Notes: generated from the sequence alone by a model not told the origin. A DNA stretch of 41,932 nucleotides from Methylobacterium indicum (GCF_001043895.1 NZ_JTHF01000116.1:1-41932), one strand, 5' to 3'. Shown: positions 23,132 through 31,454, counted from the first letter of the stretch. Numbers and translations are program-made.

Positions 23132-23508
23132 CCCGCGTCCTCATCTGCGGCGGCCGGGATTTTACGCTCATCTCCCGCGGGCACGCCTTCCTTGACGCGC
23201 ACCACGCCCGCACGCCTTTCAGCCTCGTGCTGATTGGCCTCGACCCGCGCAAGCAGACCGGCGCCGACGAGATGGCCGACCGGTGGGCGGAGATGCGGGG
23301 GATCGACCGCATCCTCTTCCCGCCGAACTGGATCGGTCGCGGCAAGCCGGGCGGCCCCCACCGCAACGGCCTGATGATTACCGCCCTGCGGGATGACCTG
23401 CAGCCGGAGAAGGTCATCGCCTTCCCGACTGGCGGGCCCGGCACCGCCGACATGCTGCGCCGCGCCCGCGCCGCGGGAATCACCGACATCGTGGAGGCGT
23501 GCGCATGA
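23128..23508 (+). CDS. SLOG-domain protein (DUF2493/YspA-type)
   Basis: A 126-aa protein in the SLOG pattern: VLICGGRDFT at the N-terminus, GADEMADRWAE, then FPPNWIGRGKPGGPHRNGLM and AFPTGGPGTADMLRRARAAG. The fold binds nucleotides or NAD-derived ligands. Phage members are of unknown use and may sense or sequester signalling nucleotides. It is coupled by ATGA to the genes on both sides. Confidence 0.8.
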   Translation: MTRVLICGGRDFTLISRGHAFLDAHHARTPFSLVLIGLDPRKQTGADEMADRWAEMRGIDRILFPPNWIGRGKPGGPHRNGLMITALRDDLQPEKVIAFPTGGPGTADMLRRARAAGITDIVEACA

Positions 23509-24188
23509 TCCCCTCCGGCCATACCTCCGTCATGGCGAGCCGGCGCGAGCCGCCGAACTCGCTCGAGTTCTTCCCCACGCCGCCCTGGGCCACACGGGCG
23601 CTGTGCGAGCACGTACTGCCCCACCTCGGGCTCGCGCAGGCCATGGAGTTCTGCGCCTGCTGGGACCCAGCCTGCGGCGAGGGCCACATGGTCGAGGTGC
23701 TGTTCGAGTATTTCAACGGCGGCTGGGGCTCGGACATCTTCGACTACGGCCGCGGCTACCGGGTCGAGGACTTCCTGGACGAGGGGACCGTCATCGGCTC
23801 GCCCGCCGACGGCATGGCGCCCGAGTTCATCATCACCAATCCGCCATTCCGGCCGGCCGCGGCGTTCGCGCTCCGGGCGATGACCCTGGCACCCGTCGTG
23901 GCGCTTCTGCTGCGCACCGCCTGGATTGAGGGTGTCGATCGGTTCGAGACCCTTTTCCGTGACCGCCCGCCAACCCTCTTTGCCCCGTTCGTTGAGAGGG
24001 TGCCGATGACGAAGGGCCGATGGGACCCGAAGGCGAGCACCGCCACGAGCTACGCCTGGTTCGTGTGGGTGCGCGGGCGCGATCCGCTGCCGGTGTTCTG
24101 GATCCCGCCGGGCTGCCGCCAAGCACTCACCGCGCCCGACGACATCGCCCGCTTCGCCGCCGTGCCCGCGCCGGGAGGGCTCCTGTGA
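23505..24188 (+). CDS. N6-adenine DNA methyltransferase-like protein
   Basis: A 227-aa protein. FFPTPPWATRALCEHVL and WDPACGEGHM are the SAM-binding part. A DI-DYG-like loop follows (SDIFDYGRGYRVEDFLDEG), then FIITNPPFRPAAAFALRA, whose NPPF is the catalytic motif IV of amino-methyltransferases. The end (KASTATSYAWFVW) fits the family. It is probably an orphan modification enzyme, since no nuclease partner is seen. The start is ATG 23505 with ATGA overlap. Confidence 0.82.
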   Translation: MIPSGHTSVMASRREPPNSLEFFPTPPWATRALCEHVLPHLGLAQAMEFCACWDPACGEGHMVEVLFEYFNGGWGSDIFDYGRGYRVEDFLDEGTVIGSPADGMAPEFIITNPPFRPAAAFALRAMTLAPVVALLLRTAWIEGVDRFETLFRDRPPTLFAPFVERVPMTKGRWDPKASTATSYAWFVWVRGRDPLPVFWIPPGCRQALTAPDDIARFAAVPAPGGLL

Positions 24189-24373
24189 TGGCCGCCCTCC
24201 TCACCTCCTACGAGCGTGAAGTCCTGCGTCTCGTCGCGAAGCACTGGGACGCCGGCAGAGATACCGTCGACATCGCGAAGGCGATGTGGGGCACGCAAGA
24301 CGCTGAGCCTGAGGCGGCCCGCCTTGTCGAGGACCTCCTTGCGCGCCGGCGCTCCGCCCGGAGGGGTCGCTGA
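24188..24373 (+). CDS. small HTH-like protein (61 aa)
   Basis: The translation (MAALLTSYEREVLRLVAKHW, then DTVDIAKAMWGTQDAEPEAA) reads as two or three helices similar to a sigma-4 or winged-HTH fragment. It overlaps the methyltransferase stop (TGATG) and the next start. Function unknown. Confidence 0.55.
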   Translation: MAALLTSYEREVLRLVAKHWDAGRDTVDIAKAMWGTQDAEPEAARLVEDLLARRRSARRGR

Positions 24374-24588
24374 TGGCCCGCATCGAATTCGAGACCGTCG
24401 GAGACTGGGCGAACAAGCAGGCCGAGACCCAGGCCGCGCCCGCCCGCCAGCACGAAGACCACCCCTGCGAGATCTGCGGCCGCCCGGGCTGCTTCGGCTT
24501 CGGCCCGCCTGGATTCGCCAACATCCACAAGCCGCGGACGTGGTTCTGCGGACGCCACAAGCACCTGGGCGAGGAGTTGCTCGCATGA
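24373..24588 (+). CDS. small zinc-ribbon phage protein (71 aa)
   Basis: CEICGRPGCFGFGPPG and WFCGRHKHLGEELL provide a CxxC..C..CxxH-like set typical of small phage zinc-ribbon proteins. It is coupled to dnaB by ATGA. It may be a DNA-binding or helicase-loading accessory, by position only. Confidence 0.7.
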   Translation: MARIEFETVGDWANKQAETQAAPARQHEDHPCEICGRPGCFGFGPPGFANIHKPRTWFCGRHKHLGEELLA

Positions 24589-26342
24589 CCGAGCACGTCC
24601 GCAACATCCCCGTCAGCATCGAGAGCGAGCAGGCCGTGATCGGGGCCGCGCTCGAGGTCAACGGCTCGTTCCAGAAGATCGCCCGCCTCATCACCACCGG
24701 TGACTTCTACGATCCCGTCCACCGCCAGATCTGGGACGTGGTGTCGGCCCTCATCGAGAAGGGCGAGATCGCCAATATCACCACCACGGCGGCCTACCTC
24801 GGCGACGAGGAAATCCGCGGCCTGGATGGCGTCACGCCGCGCCAGTACCTCGCGAAGATGATCGCCGAGGCGCCCCGCGGCGACGTGGTGCTCGCCCACG
24901 CCCGGCTGGTGCATTCCATGGCGGCCCGCCGCGCCATGATCTCGCTCGCCGACGAGCTCCAGCGGCTCGCCTATGACCTGCCCGTCACCACCACCGTGGA
25001 GCAGGTCTTCGCCTCCATGGAAAAGCGGATGGAGCAGATCCGCCCCATGGTGGCGATCGACGACGAAGGGTTCGTCCCCTTCGGCGACGTCTCGATCCAG
25101 GACGTGCTCGACGCCTACAAGAACGGCGACGTCACCACCGGCCTGTCAACCGGCATCGAACCGCTCGACGAGAAGCTCGGGGGGCTGCAGGACACCGACC
25201 TGATCATCCTGGCCGGCAGACCTGGCAGCGGGAAGACGGCCCTGTCGACCAACATCGCCGTGAACGTGGCCAAGCAGCTGCACGCGCACTGGCCGGAGGG
25301 CAAGCGCAACGGCGTCGTCGGCTTCTTCAGCCTCGAGATGGGCGGCGGCCAGCTGAAAAACCGGATCCTCTCCAGCGAGGCCGGCATCCCGTTCTGGAAA
25401 ATCCGCCGCAACAAGATGGATCGAGACGAGGCCACCCGATACGTCGAGGCGAACCACGGCCTGATGAAGCTGCCCCTGGTGATCGACCAGACCGGCGGCC
25501 TCTCGATCGCCCAGGTGGCCATCCGGGCGCGTCAGCTGAAGCGCCGATCCGGGCTGCGCCTCCTGGTGATCGACTACCTGCAACTCCTCTCCGGCACGAA
25601 GCAGCACGACAGCCGCTCGTTCGAGGTTACCGAGATCACCGGCAAACTGAAGGCACTGGCCAAGGAACTCGAAGTCCCGATCATCGCCCTGTCGCAGCTC
25701 TCCCGAAAGGTGGAGGAGCGCGACGACAAGCGACCCATGCTCTCCGATCTGCGCGAGAGCGGATCGATCGAGCAGGACGCCGACAGCGTCGTGTTCGTCT
25801 ACCGCGAAGAGTATTACCTCAAGGACCGCGAGCCAAAGAACAATCAGGGCGCATGGGCTGCGTGGCGTCGCAGTATGGATCTGGTCGAGAACACCGCCGA
25901 GCTCATCATCGGCAAGAACCGCCACGGCGGCGCCGGCTGGTGCGAGGTCGGCTTCATCAAGGAGTTCACCCGGTTCGAGAGCGAGCCGCCGCCGCGGCCG
26001 ATTCAGCCGGAGGACGCCCAGCGGGCCGAACGCGAGTTCGTCCCCACGAAGGTCGGCAAGCAGGTCCAGGACATCCTCAAGGGCCTCATGCTCCTCAAGA
26101 GCGAGCCGCCCACGGACGAGCACCGAGAGCAGGACAAGCGCCTGTCGGTCGGCGCCCGGGTGATCCCGCTCGACGACTGCCTGATGGCCTTCAAGGATCA
26201 GTGCTACCCGCTGCTCTCCGATGCGGCCCTCAAGACCAAGTTCTCGGAGGGCATGAACAATCTGCGAGAGGGCCGTGTGGCCCGCTACTCGAAATGCGGC
26301 GACCGGCATTTCTGCTGGATGCCCGGCCTTGCTTCGGAGTGA
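24585..26342 (+). CDS. dnaB: DnaB-type replicative helicase
   Basis: A 585-aa protein. Residues 1-110 are the DnaB N-terminal domain (IPVSIESEQAVIGAALEVN, FYDPVHRQIWDVVSALIE). The RecA-like C-terminal domain has Walker A GRPGSGKT at 211-218, the switch FFSLEMGGGQL, and Walker B LLVIDYLQLL with D330, followed by ALSQLSRKVEER and LRESGSIEQDAD. It unwinds DNA at the phage fork. An extra C-terminal segment after about residue 490, ending with a small winged-helix-like region (LSDAALKTKFSEGMNNLREG), makes it longer than usual DnaB. No loader gene is recognised. Confidence 0.95.
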   Translation: MTEHVRNIPVSIESEQAVIGAALEVNGSFQKIARLITTGDFYDPVHRQIWDVVSALIEKGEIANITTTAAYLGDEEIRGLDGVTPRQYLAKMIAEAPRGDVVLAHARLVHSMAARRAMISLADELQRLAYDLPVTTTVEQVFASMEKRMEQIRPMVAIDDEGFVPFGDVSIQDVLDAYKNGDVTTGLSTGIEPLDEKLGGLQDTDLIILAGRPGSGKTALSTNIAVNVAKQLHAHWPEGKRNGVVGFFSLEMGGGQLKNRILSSEAGIPFWKIRRNKMDRDEATRYVEANHGLMKLPLVIDQTGGLSIAQVAIRARQLKRRSGLRLLVIDYLQLLSGTKQHDSRSFEVTEITGKLKALAKELEVPIIALSQLSRKVEERDDKRPMLSDLRESGSIEQDADSVVFVYREEYYLKDREPKNNQGAWAAWRRSMDLVENTAELIIGKNRHGGAGWCEVGFIKEFTRFESEPPPRPIQPEDAQRAEREFVPTKVGKQVQDILKGLMLLKSEPPTDEHREQDKRLSVGARVIPLDDCLMAFKDQCYPLLSDAALKTKFSEGMNNLREGRVARYSKCGDRHFCWMPGLASE

Positions 26343-27187
26343 CCAGCGTGAGTGCGTCCCCCGCGCCGGCCTCGGCCGACCACCTCTTCCAGAGCTACCG
26401 CCGCGCTATCGAACTGCGCGATCGGCTCGAGCAGCAGGCTGCCGACCTCTACCTCAGTGCCGACGACCTGCGGCTCGCCGGGATGGCCAAACAGGCGAGC
26501 CTCACCAGCCGGCTTGCCGCGTGCCTGCAGGGCGAGGCGAAGCTCTCCCAGGCGGTCGCCGACAGTGCGGCCGACGCGGCGGGCCGGGACTTCGCCCGCC
26601 GGCTGAAGGCGGAGCGGAAGAAGGATATCGCCCTTGCCCAGGCAGATGCGGCCCGCGCCAAGTCCCTCCGCACCCTGGATGCTGGGCTCACCTTCGACCG
26701 CCGCACCGCCGGCGGCAGCCGCGAGATCGTCCTCGGCAACGCCAAGGGCAAGAGCGAGGCTCGGGTGACCCTGGCGTCCTACGGAGCCCTGATCAAGGAG
26801 CCCAAGGAGCGGACCGAACCGCGCCTTCGCGCCATGGAGGCTTTCGACGAGCTCTGGCACCGGGCCGAGGCCGGCCTCTACCCGGAGCCGCGCTTCGAGC
26901 CCGCCGTCGACACCTCCGCCGGCGCCTCCGGCGTCACAGCCCATCGCATGGACGGCCTGGCCGAGATGCAGCGCCTCACCGCCTACATCGGCCGCCAGGG
27001 GCAGGCCCTGCTCTGGATGCGCGTGGTGGACCGGCAGGAGCTTCAGGCCATCGCCCGCGTCGCCGGCCGTGATCCGCGCGAGGTGACCGCCATCGTCTTC
27101 GCCGCGCTCGACGGCGTGGCCGCCTTCTACGGCTTCGGCCGGGCCGCCCCTGAGGTCGAGCGCCTCGACGAGGTGCTTGGGTCATGA
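26339..27187 (+). CDS. hypothetical helical protein after dnaB (282 aa)
   Basis: GTG 26339 overlaps the dnaB stop (GTGA). GTG 26348 is better spaced from CGGAG and may be the true start. The N-terminal 115 residues are coiled-coil-like (RRAIELRDRLEQQAADLYL, FARRLKAERKKDIALAQADA). The C-terminal third (EAFDELWHRAEAGLYPEPRF, VVDRQELQAIARVAGRDPRE) resembles the layout of alphaproteobacterial DUF6456-type domains, a weak similarity only. Confidence 0.55.
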   Translation: MTSVSASPAPASADHLFQSYRRAIELRDRLEQQAADLYLSADDLRLAGMAKQASLTSRLAACLQGEAKLSQAVADSAADAAGRDFARRLKAERKKDIALAQADAARAKSLRTLDAGLTFDRRTAGGSREIVLGNAKGKSEARVTLASYGALIKEPKERTEPRLRAMEAFDELWHRAEAGLYPEPRFEPAVDTSAGASGVTAHRMDGLAEMQRLTAYIGRQGQALLWMRVVDRQELQAIARVAGRDPREVTAIVFAALDGVAAFYGFGRAAPEVERLDEVLGS

Positions 27188-27495
27188 AGTGGTCGAAGAT
27201 GGCGTGGCAGCGGCTCGGCGCCAACCGTCGCCACCAAATCCGCAAGCGCCTTTTGAAACGTGACGGCCCGCACTGCTTCTGGTGCGGGATCAGGTTCTGC
27301 GAGGAGCGCACCAACCCCGCTTTGCCGGACCAGTGCACGATTGACCACATCGTGCCGACCTCCGCTGGCGGGGCCATTGAAGACAGCAACTCCGTCCTCG
27401 CCTGCTGGTCCTGCAACAACGAGCGCGGCGACATGCCGGCCGAGCAGTGGCTGCCGATCGCGATGGCCCGCCGCCGAGATAAGGCCGCGGCCTGA
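27184..27495 (+). CDS. HNH endonuclease
   Basis: A 103-aa protein. CFWCGIRFC (first Cys pair), CTIDHIVPTSAGG (DH), SNSVLACWSCNNERGDMP (second Cys pair and Asn) give the full HNH motif. The basic N-terminus (RRHQIRKRLLKRDG) probably contacts DNA. It is coupled to the preceding gene by ATGA. It could be a homing enzyme or a replication or recombination accessory. Confidence 0.85.
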   Translation: MKWSKMAWQRLGANRRHQIRKRLLKRDGPHCFWCGIRFCEERTNPALPDQCTIDHIVPTSAGGAIEDSNSVLACWSCNNERGDMPAEQWLPIAMARRRDKAAA

Positions 27496-27559
27496 CCCCT
27501 TTCGCCCGACCCGGGCGGATCACCCGGCGCTCCGGCGCCACCAACCCCAGGAGCACACC

Positions 27560-27832
27560 ATGACCAAGAACGAATACATCAAGCAGCTTGCAGATCTGGC
27601 CGGCGTCGATCGCGACAGCGCCACGGCACTCGTGGAGGCCCAGTCCGATCTCGTCGAGAACGCGATGCGCAAGGGAGAGCAGGTCACACTTCCAGGTATC
27701 GGCAAGCTCCACATCAAGCGCAACGAGGCCCGCAACGGCCGCAACCCGCGCACCGGTGAGGCCGTGGCGATCCCGGCGCGCAACGTGATCAAGCTGAAGG
27801 TCGCCGGCGCCCTCGCCGACGCGGTGGCGTGA
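27560..27832 (+). CDS. HU/IHF-family DNA-bending protein
   Basis: A 90-aa protein, the typical HU length. [19 protein letters not shown] is the helical body, then [20 protein letters not shown], and the signature [19 protein letters not shown] with the DNA-intercalating arm. It is preceded by CAGGAG. A phage HU can organise DNA at recombination or packaging sites or replace host HU. Confidence 0.92.
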   Translation: MTKNEYIKQLADLAGVDRDSATALVEAQSDLVENAMRKGEQVTLPGIGKLHIKRNEARNGRNPRTGEAVAIPARNVIKLKVAGALADAVA

Positions 27833-27837
27833 TCAGC

Positions 27838-27877
27838 GGCGGCGGGACACCGCCCTGGAAAGTGAAGTCCCGCCGCC
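27838..27877 (+). other. 11-bp perfect intergenic hairpin after the HU gene
   Basis: GGCGGCGGGAC (27838-27848) and GTCCCGCCGCC (27867-27877) are perfect inverted arms around an 18-base loop, starting 6 bases after the HU stop. No T-run follows. It is likely an RNA-stabilising or partial-termination element. A similar core occurs at 29131-29155. Confidence 0.5.
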
Positions 27878-27938
27878 TGACCCGCCAAATCCCAGTGGCA
27901 GGCCCGCCACGGTCGAACCTCTCCCAGGAGCCCCGACC

Positions 27939-29123
27939 ATGACAACCCAGGCCCATATCACAGAAGCCGATTCCGCGATCACCGTGACCAAGCCCGCCCT
28001 GGTTTCAAGCCGCGAAGTCGCCAGGCGAGCGCGGAAAACGCACGGCAGCGTGCTCAAGGACATCCGCCATCTCATGCTGCTGCTGTACGGTATTGATGTG
28101 GTCAAGCGCGCCATCGGGCGACGGCAGATGAAGTGCGTGGCGAGCTACATCACGCGCAACAATGTTGATCTCTTCGCGACGATGGCCGGTCTCGGCCTTG
28201 GCCGCCCGCCAGCTGGCAAGTACCCCTTCATGGGGATGGAATTCGAGATGGACGCGCGCGGCACCATGAGGGCGTTCACCTTGGATGATAAGCATCTGTC
28301 GGACCTCCTTGAGCGCTACCGCGAGTCGGATCGCGCCTTCCGGTACGACGATGCGCCGATCGAAATCGCAGCCGTGGACCAGCCCGCCATCGCTGGCATC
28401 CTCCGATCCACCGAAGCGGGCAGCCCGCTCACCATGTCGAGCCGCGAGATCGCCCAGCGAACCGGCAAGGACCACAAGAACGTGCTCGCCGACATTCGTA
28501 AGATGTTGGCGGAGCTAGGAAAAGCTGAGGCTGATTTTTCAGCCGCAGCCCTCGTCCCGGGGCCGAATGGCTCTAGCCGCTCGGTCGAGGTGTTTCACCT
28601 CCCCAAGCGCGAGTGCCTGATCCTTGTGTCCGGCTACAGCATCCCGCTTCGGGCGGCGATTATCGACCGCTGGCAGGAATTGGAGGCGCAGGCGGCCGGG
28701 CCGGCAATTCCGAATTTCGCCGACCCCGTGGCGGCGGCCCGCGCCTGGGCTGACGAAATGGAGAAGAACGCCCAGGCCCGTGCGCGCATCGAAGAGCAGA
28801 ACCGGGCGCTTGCCGACATGACGCCGAAGGCCGACGGCTACGATCGCATCTCGAAATCGGCTGGCGAATTCACCCTGACCGCGGCGGCGAAGGTGCTCGG
28901 CCGGCAGCCCAAGGACCTGATCGCCTACATGAAGAACAACCGCTGGATCTACAGGCGGACGCCCGACGGGCCGTGGCTCGGCTACCAGGACCGCCTGCAA
29001 TCCGAGTTGCTCGCCGAGAAGATCTTCAAGCGCGAGACCGAGAAAGGCGAAAAGGCCTACCCCAGCGTGGTCGTCACGCCCAAGGGGATCACCCGGCTCG
29101 AGCGGGAACTCAGCGCGCACTGA
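27939..29123 (+). CDS. antirepressor with duplicated Rha domain and KilAC domain
   Basis: A 394-aa protein. The first Rha-type unit covers residues about 20-120 ([48 protein letters not shown]). A second unit covers about 160-250 ([50 protein letters not shown]). A KilAC domain follows at about 300-390 ([55 protein letters not shown]). Rha and KilAC proteins are phage regulators or antirepressors. Two Rha copies in one chain is less usual. Confidence 0.88.
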   Translation: MTTQAHITEADSAITVTKPALVSSREVARRARKTHGSVLKDIRHLMLLLYGIDVVKRAIGRRQMKCVASYITRNNVDLFATMAGLGLGRPPAGKYPFMGMEFEMDARGTMRAFTLDDKHLSDLLERYRESDRAFRYDDAPIEIAAVDQPAIAGILRSTEAGSPLTMSSREIAQRTGKDHKNVLADIRKMLAELGKAEADFSAAALVPGPNGSSRSVEVFHLPKRECLILVSGYSIPLRAAIIDRWQELEAQAAGPAIPNFADPVAAARAWADEMEKNAQARARIEEQNRALADMTPKADGYDRISKSAGEFTLTAAAKVLGRQPKDLIAYMKNNRWIYRRTPDGPWLGYQDRLQSELLAEKIFKRETEKGEKAYPSVVVTPKGITRLERELSAH

Positions 29124-29130
29124 TCAGCCC

Positions 29131-29155
29131 GCGGCGGGGCGCAAATCCCCGCCGC
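29131..29155 (+). other. 9-bp perfect intergenic hairpin
   Basis: GCGGCGGGG (29131-29139) and CCCCGCCGC (29147-29155) pair perfectly around a 7-base loop (cgcaaat), just after the Rha/KilAC stop. No T-run follows. It is the same type as the hairpin after the HU gene. Confidence 0.5.
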
Positions 29156-29174
29156 CTCCCGATGCGAGAGCAGC

Positions 29175-29573
29175 ATGCCGATCCGCTTCGAGCGTCGCAT
29201 CACCCGTGAGATGGTCCGCGCCTCGCCCGAGGCCCTTTTCGTGTTCGGCGATAACCTTGCCCGCGCCGGCTACGGCGGCCAGGCGCGTGAGATGCGAGGC
29301 GAGCCCAACGCGGTCGGCATCCCCACGAAGCGCTCGCCCAGCATGGCGCCTGGCGCATTCTTCACCGACGAGGATCTGCGCGCGTTCCTCGTCGCGGCGA
29401 CGCCTGCGTTCCAGGCCCTCGCCCAGCACCTCGCCCGCGGCCGCGTGGTCGTGATGCCCGCTGAAGGCATCGGCACCGGACTAGCGGACCTCCAGCGGCG
29501 CGCCCCGCGGATCTGGGGCAGCCTGCAACGAGCGCTCGCCCGGCTGGAGACCATCGAGCCGACCCGGATCTAA
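29175..29573 (+). CDS. DUF7831-like phage protein
   Basis: A 132-aa protein, RFERRITREMVRASPEALFV. Family marks are VFGDNLARAGYGGQAREMRG, EPNAVGIPTKRSPSM and the end VVVMPAEGIGTGLADLQRRA. The GDN and GIGTGLA loops look like a ligand-binding site of a macro-domain-like alpha/beta fold (my inference). The family is common in phages and uncharacterised as far as I know. Confidence 0.7.
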   Translation: MPIRFERRITREMVRASPEALFVFGDNLARAGYGGQAREMRGEPNAVGIPTKRSPSMAPGAFFTDEDLRAFLVAATPAFQALAQHLARGRVVVMPAEGIGTGLADLQRRAPRIWGSLQRALARLETIEPTRI

Positions 29574-29791
29574 GGGCGCCGCTACCGCCTCTGGCCTTCG
29601 CCATTCCCGCCGCAAGCCCGTGGAGACCGTTTCTCCCGCTCCGGCGCATTGTCGCGCCACGGCCTTCGAACGCCCGTCCTGCGCCTCACAGGCTGTCCTA
29701 TGCCGCGCCCCGGCGCACCCTTGCGCGCGGTCCTTGCTCTCCCCTGCACCGCACCACAGCCCCTGGCGACCAAGGCCAGTCAACTGATCTC

Positions 29792-29890
29792 GTCTGTATA
29801 TTTCTAGGTAGAAAAATCGACCAATCTGCCGATCTATGCGGATTTACAGTTGACCGCGCAAATATCACGAAGTATAACACGAATACAGAC
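29792..29890. repeat. 8-bp inverted repeat flanking a promoter
   Basis: GTCTGTAT (29792-29799) and ATACAGAC (29883-29890) are perfect inverted copies 83 bases apart, with the promoter at 29850-29878 between them. Paired half-sites suggest a looping operator or two operators, but chance is not excluded. Confidence 0.35.
29850..29878 (+). promoter_or_regulatory. sigma70-type promoter
   Basis: TTGACC, 17-base spacer, TATAAC: near-consensus hexamers with optimal spacing. It lies 27 bases before GTG 29905, in the AT-rich part of the gap. This is the best-formed promoter in the window. Confidence 0.75.
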
Positions 29891-29904
29891 AAAGGAGAGA
29901 CCAA

Positions 29905-30099
29905 GTGACCAACGACCTCGCCGCCGCCCTCAACGAAATTATCGCCCAGGCCGCCGCCGCTTCTCCGGAGCCCACCACCGAGGACGCCTTCGCCGCTCTC
30001 CTCGCCGGTACCACCCCCGACACCCGCCCGCTGCACCCCATCCGCGACCCTCTCACCGGGGGCATCTTCGCCTTCGTCAGGGACGGGGAGAGGCCCTGA
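29905..30099 (+). CDS. small hypothetical protein (64 aa) behind a strong promoter
   Basis: GTG 29905 preceded by AAGGAGAG. The translation begins VTNDLAAALNEIIAQAAAAS and ends PLTGGIFAFVRDGERP. It is small, acidic and helical at the N-terminus. Its own near-consensus promoter suggests expression independent of the rightward operon, possibly in the lysogen. No family recognised. Confidence 0.6.
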   Translation: MTNDLAAALNEIIAQAAAASPEPTTEDAFAALLAGTTPDTRPLHPIRDPLTGGIFAFVRDGERP

Positions 30100-30408
30100 C
30101 GGGCCCTTCTCATTTCGTGACAGGCGGATGCGACAAAATTTGCAAAAATGCAATTTCGCAACGGCTTGGCTGCAAGAATTCACCTAAGCTCTTAAGAAAC
30201 AACACTTTTTCGCTTGCGCCACCGCACGGTCGCAGGTATCACCCTCCCCACAGTTCGAATTGTGCCTTGAGCGGAGCGGCCAACCGGCCCCGCCCTGGCA
30301 CTCCCCAACAGTCCCGCCCGCCTCACAGCCTGCGCCCTCCCCTGGGCCGCGGGCCGCATCCGTCTGGGAACGGCTTGCGCGCGGCGGGACTGGCCTATCG
30401 GAGCCGGC
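30100..30408. other. 309-base intergenic region
   Basis: AT-richer at 30115-30215, including an imperfect dyad around 30128-30160 (TGCGACAAAATTTGC against ATGCAATTTCGCA). It becomes GC-rich after 30220 with no supported gene. A minus-strand frame across it was rejected. Confidence 0.45.
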
Positions 30409-30681
30409 ATGTCCGACAACGTGGTCAAGATCCGCCCGACCGTGGAGCGGGTGCGCGCCATCGAGCCCGTGCCCGAGATCATTGCCGGGCTGGAGCGCAT
30501 TCTGGAAGACGCCCGCGCCGGCCATATCCGCTCCATCGTGGTCGCGACCGAAGCATATGTGCCGGAGGATGGCGCCTGCGGCTGCGGCACGTTCTGGCAT
30601 CGCGGCGAGGGCGGCAACGTGTTCACTCTTCTCGGCGGCCTCGCCTACGTTCAAAGCAGCCTCGCGGCGAGCGTCGAGTGA
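30409..30681 (+). CDS. conserved phage protein (90 aa)
   Basis: The translation (MSDNVVKIRPTVERVRAIEP, AGLERILEDARAGHIRSIVV) then FWHRGEGGNVFTLLGGLAYV matches a small phage protein type that often precedes HNH and terminase genes. It overlaps the HNH gene by GTGA. Function unknown. Confidence 0.65.
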   Translation: MSDNVVKIRPTVERVRAIEPVPEIIAGLERILEDARAGHIRSIVVATEAYVPEDGACGCGTFWHRGEGGNVFTLLGGLAYVQSSLAASVE

Positions 30682-31022
30682 TCCGCAAATCCCGCCTCGC
30701 CACAGCTCGCCCCCTGCTCGCAACCGCCGACGGCCGCACCGTTCGCCCGCTACCGAAAACCGGCGACCCGGAGCTTTCCACCCCCGAGCACCGCGCCTGG
30801 GCCCTGGCGGTGAAGCGCCGCGCCGGATGGAAGTGCGAGGAGTGCGGCACGCCCCACGGCCCGGAATGCCGGTTGATCGCCGACCACATCGTGGAGCGGT
30901 CGGACGGCGGCGCGCCCCTCGACCTGAACAACGGGCGCGCGCTGTGCCCCCACCATCACGGCATCAAGACGGCCGCCGCTCGAGCCCGGCGCCATGGCCT
31001 CGCCTCGGAGATCGCCCCTTGA
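30678..31022 (+). CDS. HNH endonuclease near the packaging genes
   Basis: A 114-aa protein from GTG 30678. Motifs: WKCEECGTPHGPEC (Cys pair), LIADHIVERSDGGAPLDLNN (DH and Asn), RALCPHHHGIKTAAAR. HNH proteins beside terminase genes in HK97-type phages assist terminase cutting, so this is the best packaging-linked HNH of the three in the window. Confidence 0.85.
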   Translation: MIRKSRLATARPLLATADGRTVRPLPKTGDPELSTPEHRAWALAVKRRAGWKCEECGTPHGPECRLIADHIVERSDGGAPLDLNNGRALCPHHHGIKTAAARARRHGLASEIAP

Positions 31023-31216
31023 GCCTATGGCGCGCCCGCACCCACGAAATCCGATCCCGCTACATCGGCCGCGTGATCAACCACCACTGCCTCCCGATCC
31101 CGCCCATGCGGTCCGAGATCGAAGCACGGCGCGCCGCCAGGAAGAACCGGCCCGACCCGATTCGACCCGCCGATGTCACCCGGCGCGGTTCAATCCGAGC
31201 ATGGAGGGCGGAGTGA
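31019..31216 (+). CDS. small basic protein (65 aa), TTG start
   Basis: TTG 31019 overlaps the HNH stop as TTGA, with GGAG 9 bases upstream. The sequence (RARTHEIRSRYIGRVINHHC, RRAARKNRPDPIRPADVTRR) is Arg-rich. It ends where the next gene begins (GTGA). The TTG start is inferred from coupling. Confidence 0.5.
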   Translation: MSLWRARTHEIRSRYIGRVINHHCLPIPPMRSEIEARRAARKNRPDPIRPADVTRRGSIRAWRAE

Positions 31217-31446
31217 TACCCAAGGATCGCCCGACTGCGAATTGGGGAGGCTACTCGGTCGAGAGCGGCCAATTCCCCATGCCTCTCCGGTTCGCTGCAG
31301 TCGCCCTCTGCATCACGTTCGGGGCTTGCATGGCCTTCGCCATCTGGTCCGCTGTCATGGCCGTGAACCTCGCCGCCCGGAACCCCACCACCCAAGTCGA
31401 CAACCCACGCAACGGCCCGCCCTTCGTCATGCCGTCCGCCCGGTGA
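31213..31446 (+). CDS. small single-TM protein (77 aa)
   Basis: GTG 31213 is preceded by GGAGG and overlaps the previous stop. ATG 31201 is in frame but lies at the ribosome-binding site. One TM helix (LRFAAVALCITFGACMAFAI) lies at about residues 24-48. A holin or membrane-anchored role is possible but not shown. Confidence 0.55.
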   Translation: MIPKDRPTANWGGYSVESGQFPMPLRFAAVALCITFGACMAFAIWSAVMAVNLAARNPTTQVDNPRNGPPFVMPSAR

Positions 31447-31454
31447 GATCGCCC

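Larger units (their letters stand above)
29574..29904. other. 331-base intergenic region with a promoter at its right end
   Basis: The left 210 bases are pyrimidine-rich with no supported gene on either strand. The right 110 bases are AT-rich and contain a promoter flanked by inverted repeats. Confidence 0.6.

Noticed and set aside
30184..30723. Minus-strand frame of 179 codons across the 309-base gap
   Set aside because: It overlaps the convincing plus-strand gene at 30409-30681 and has no recognisable features.
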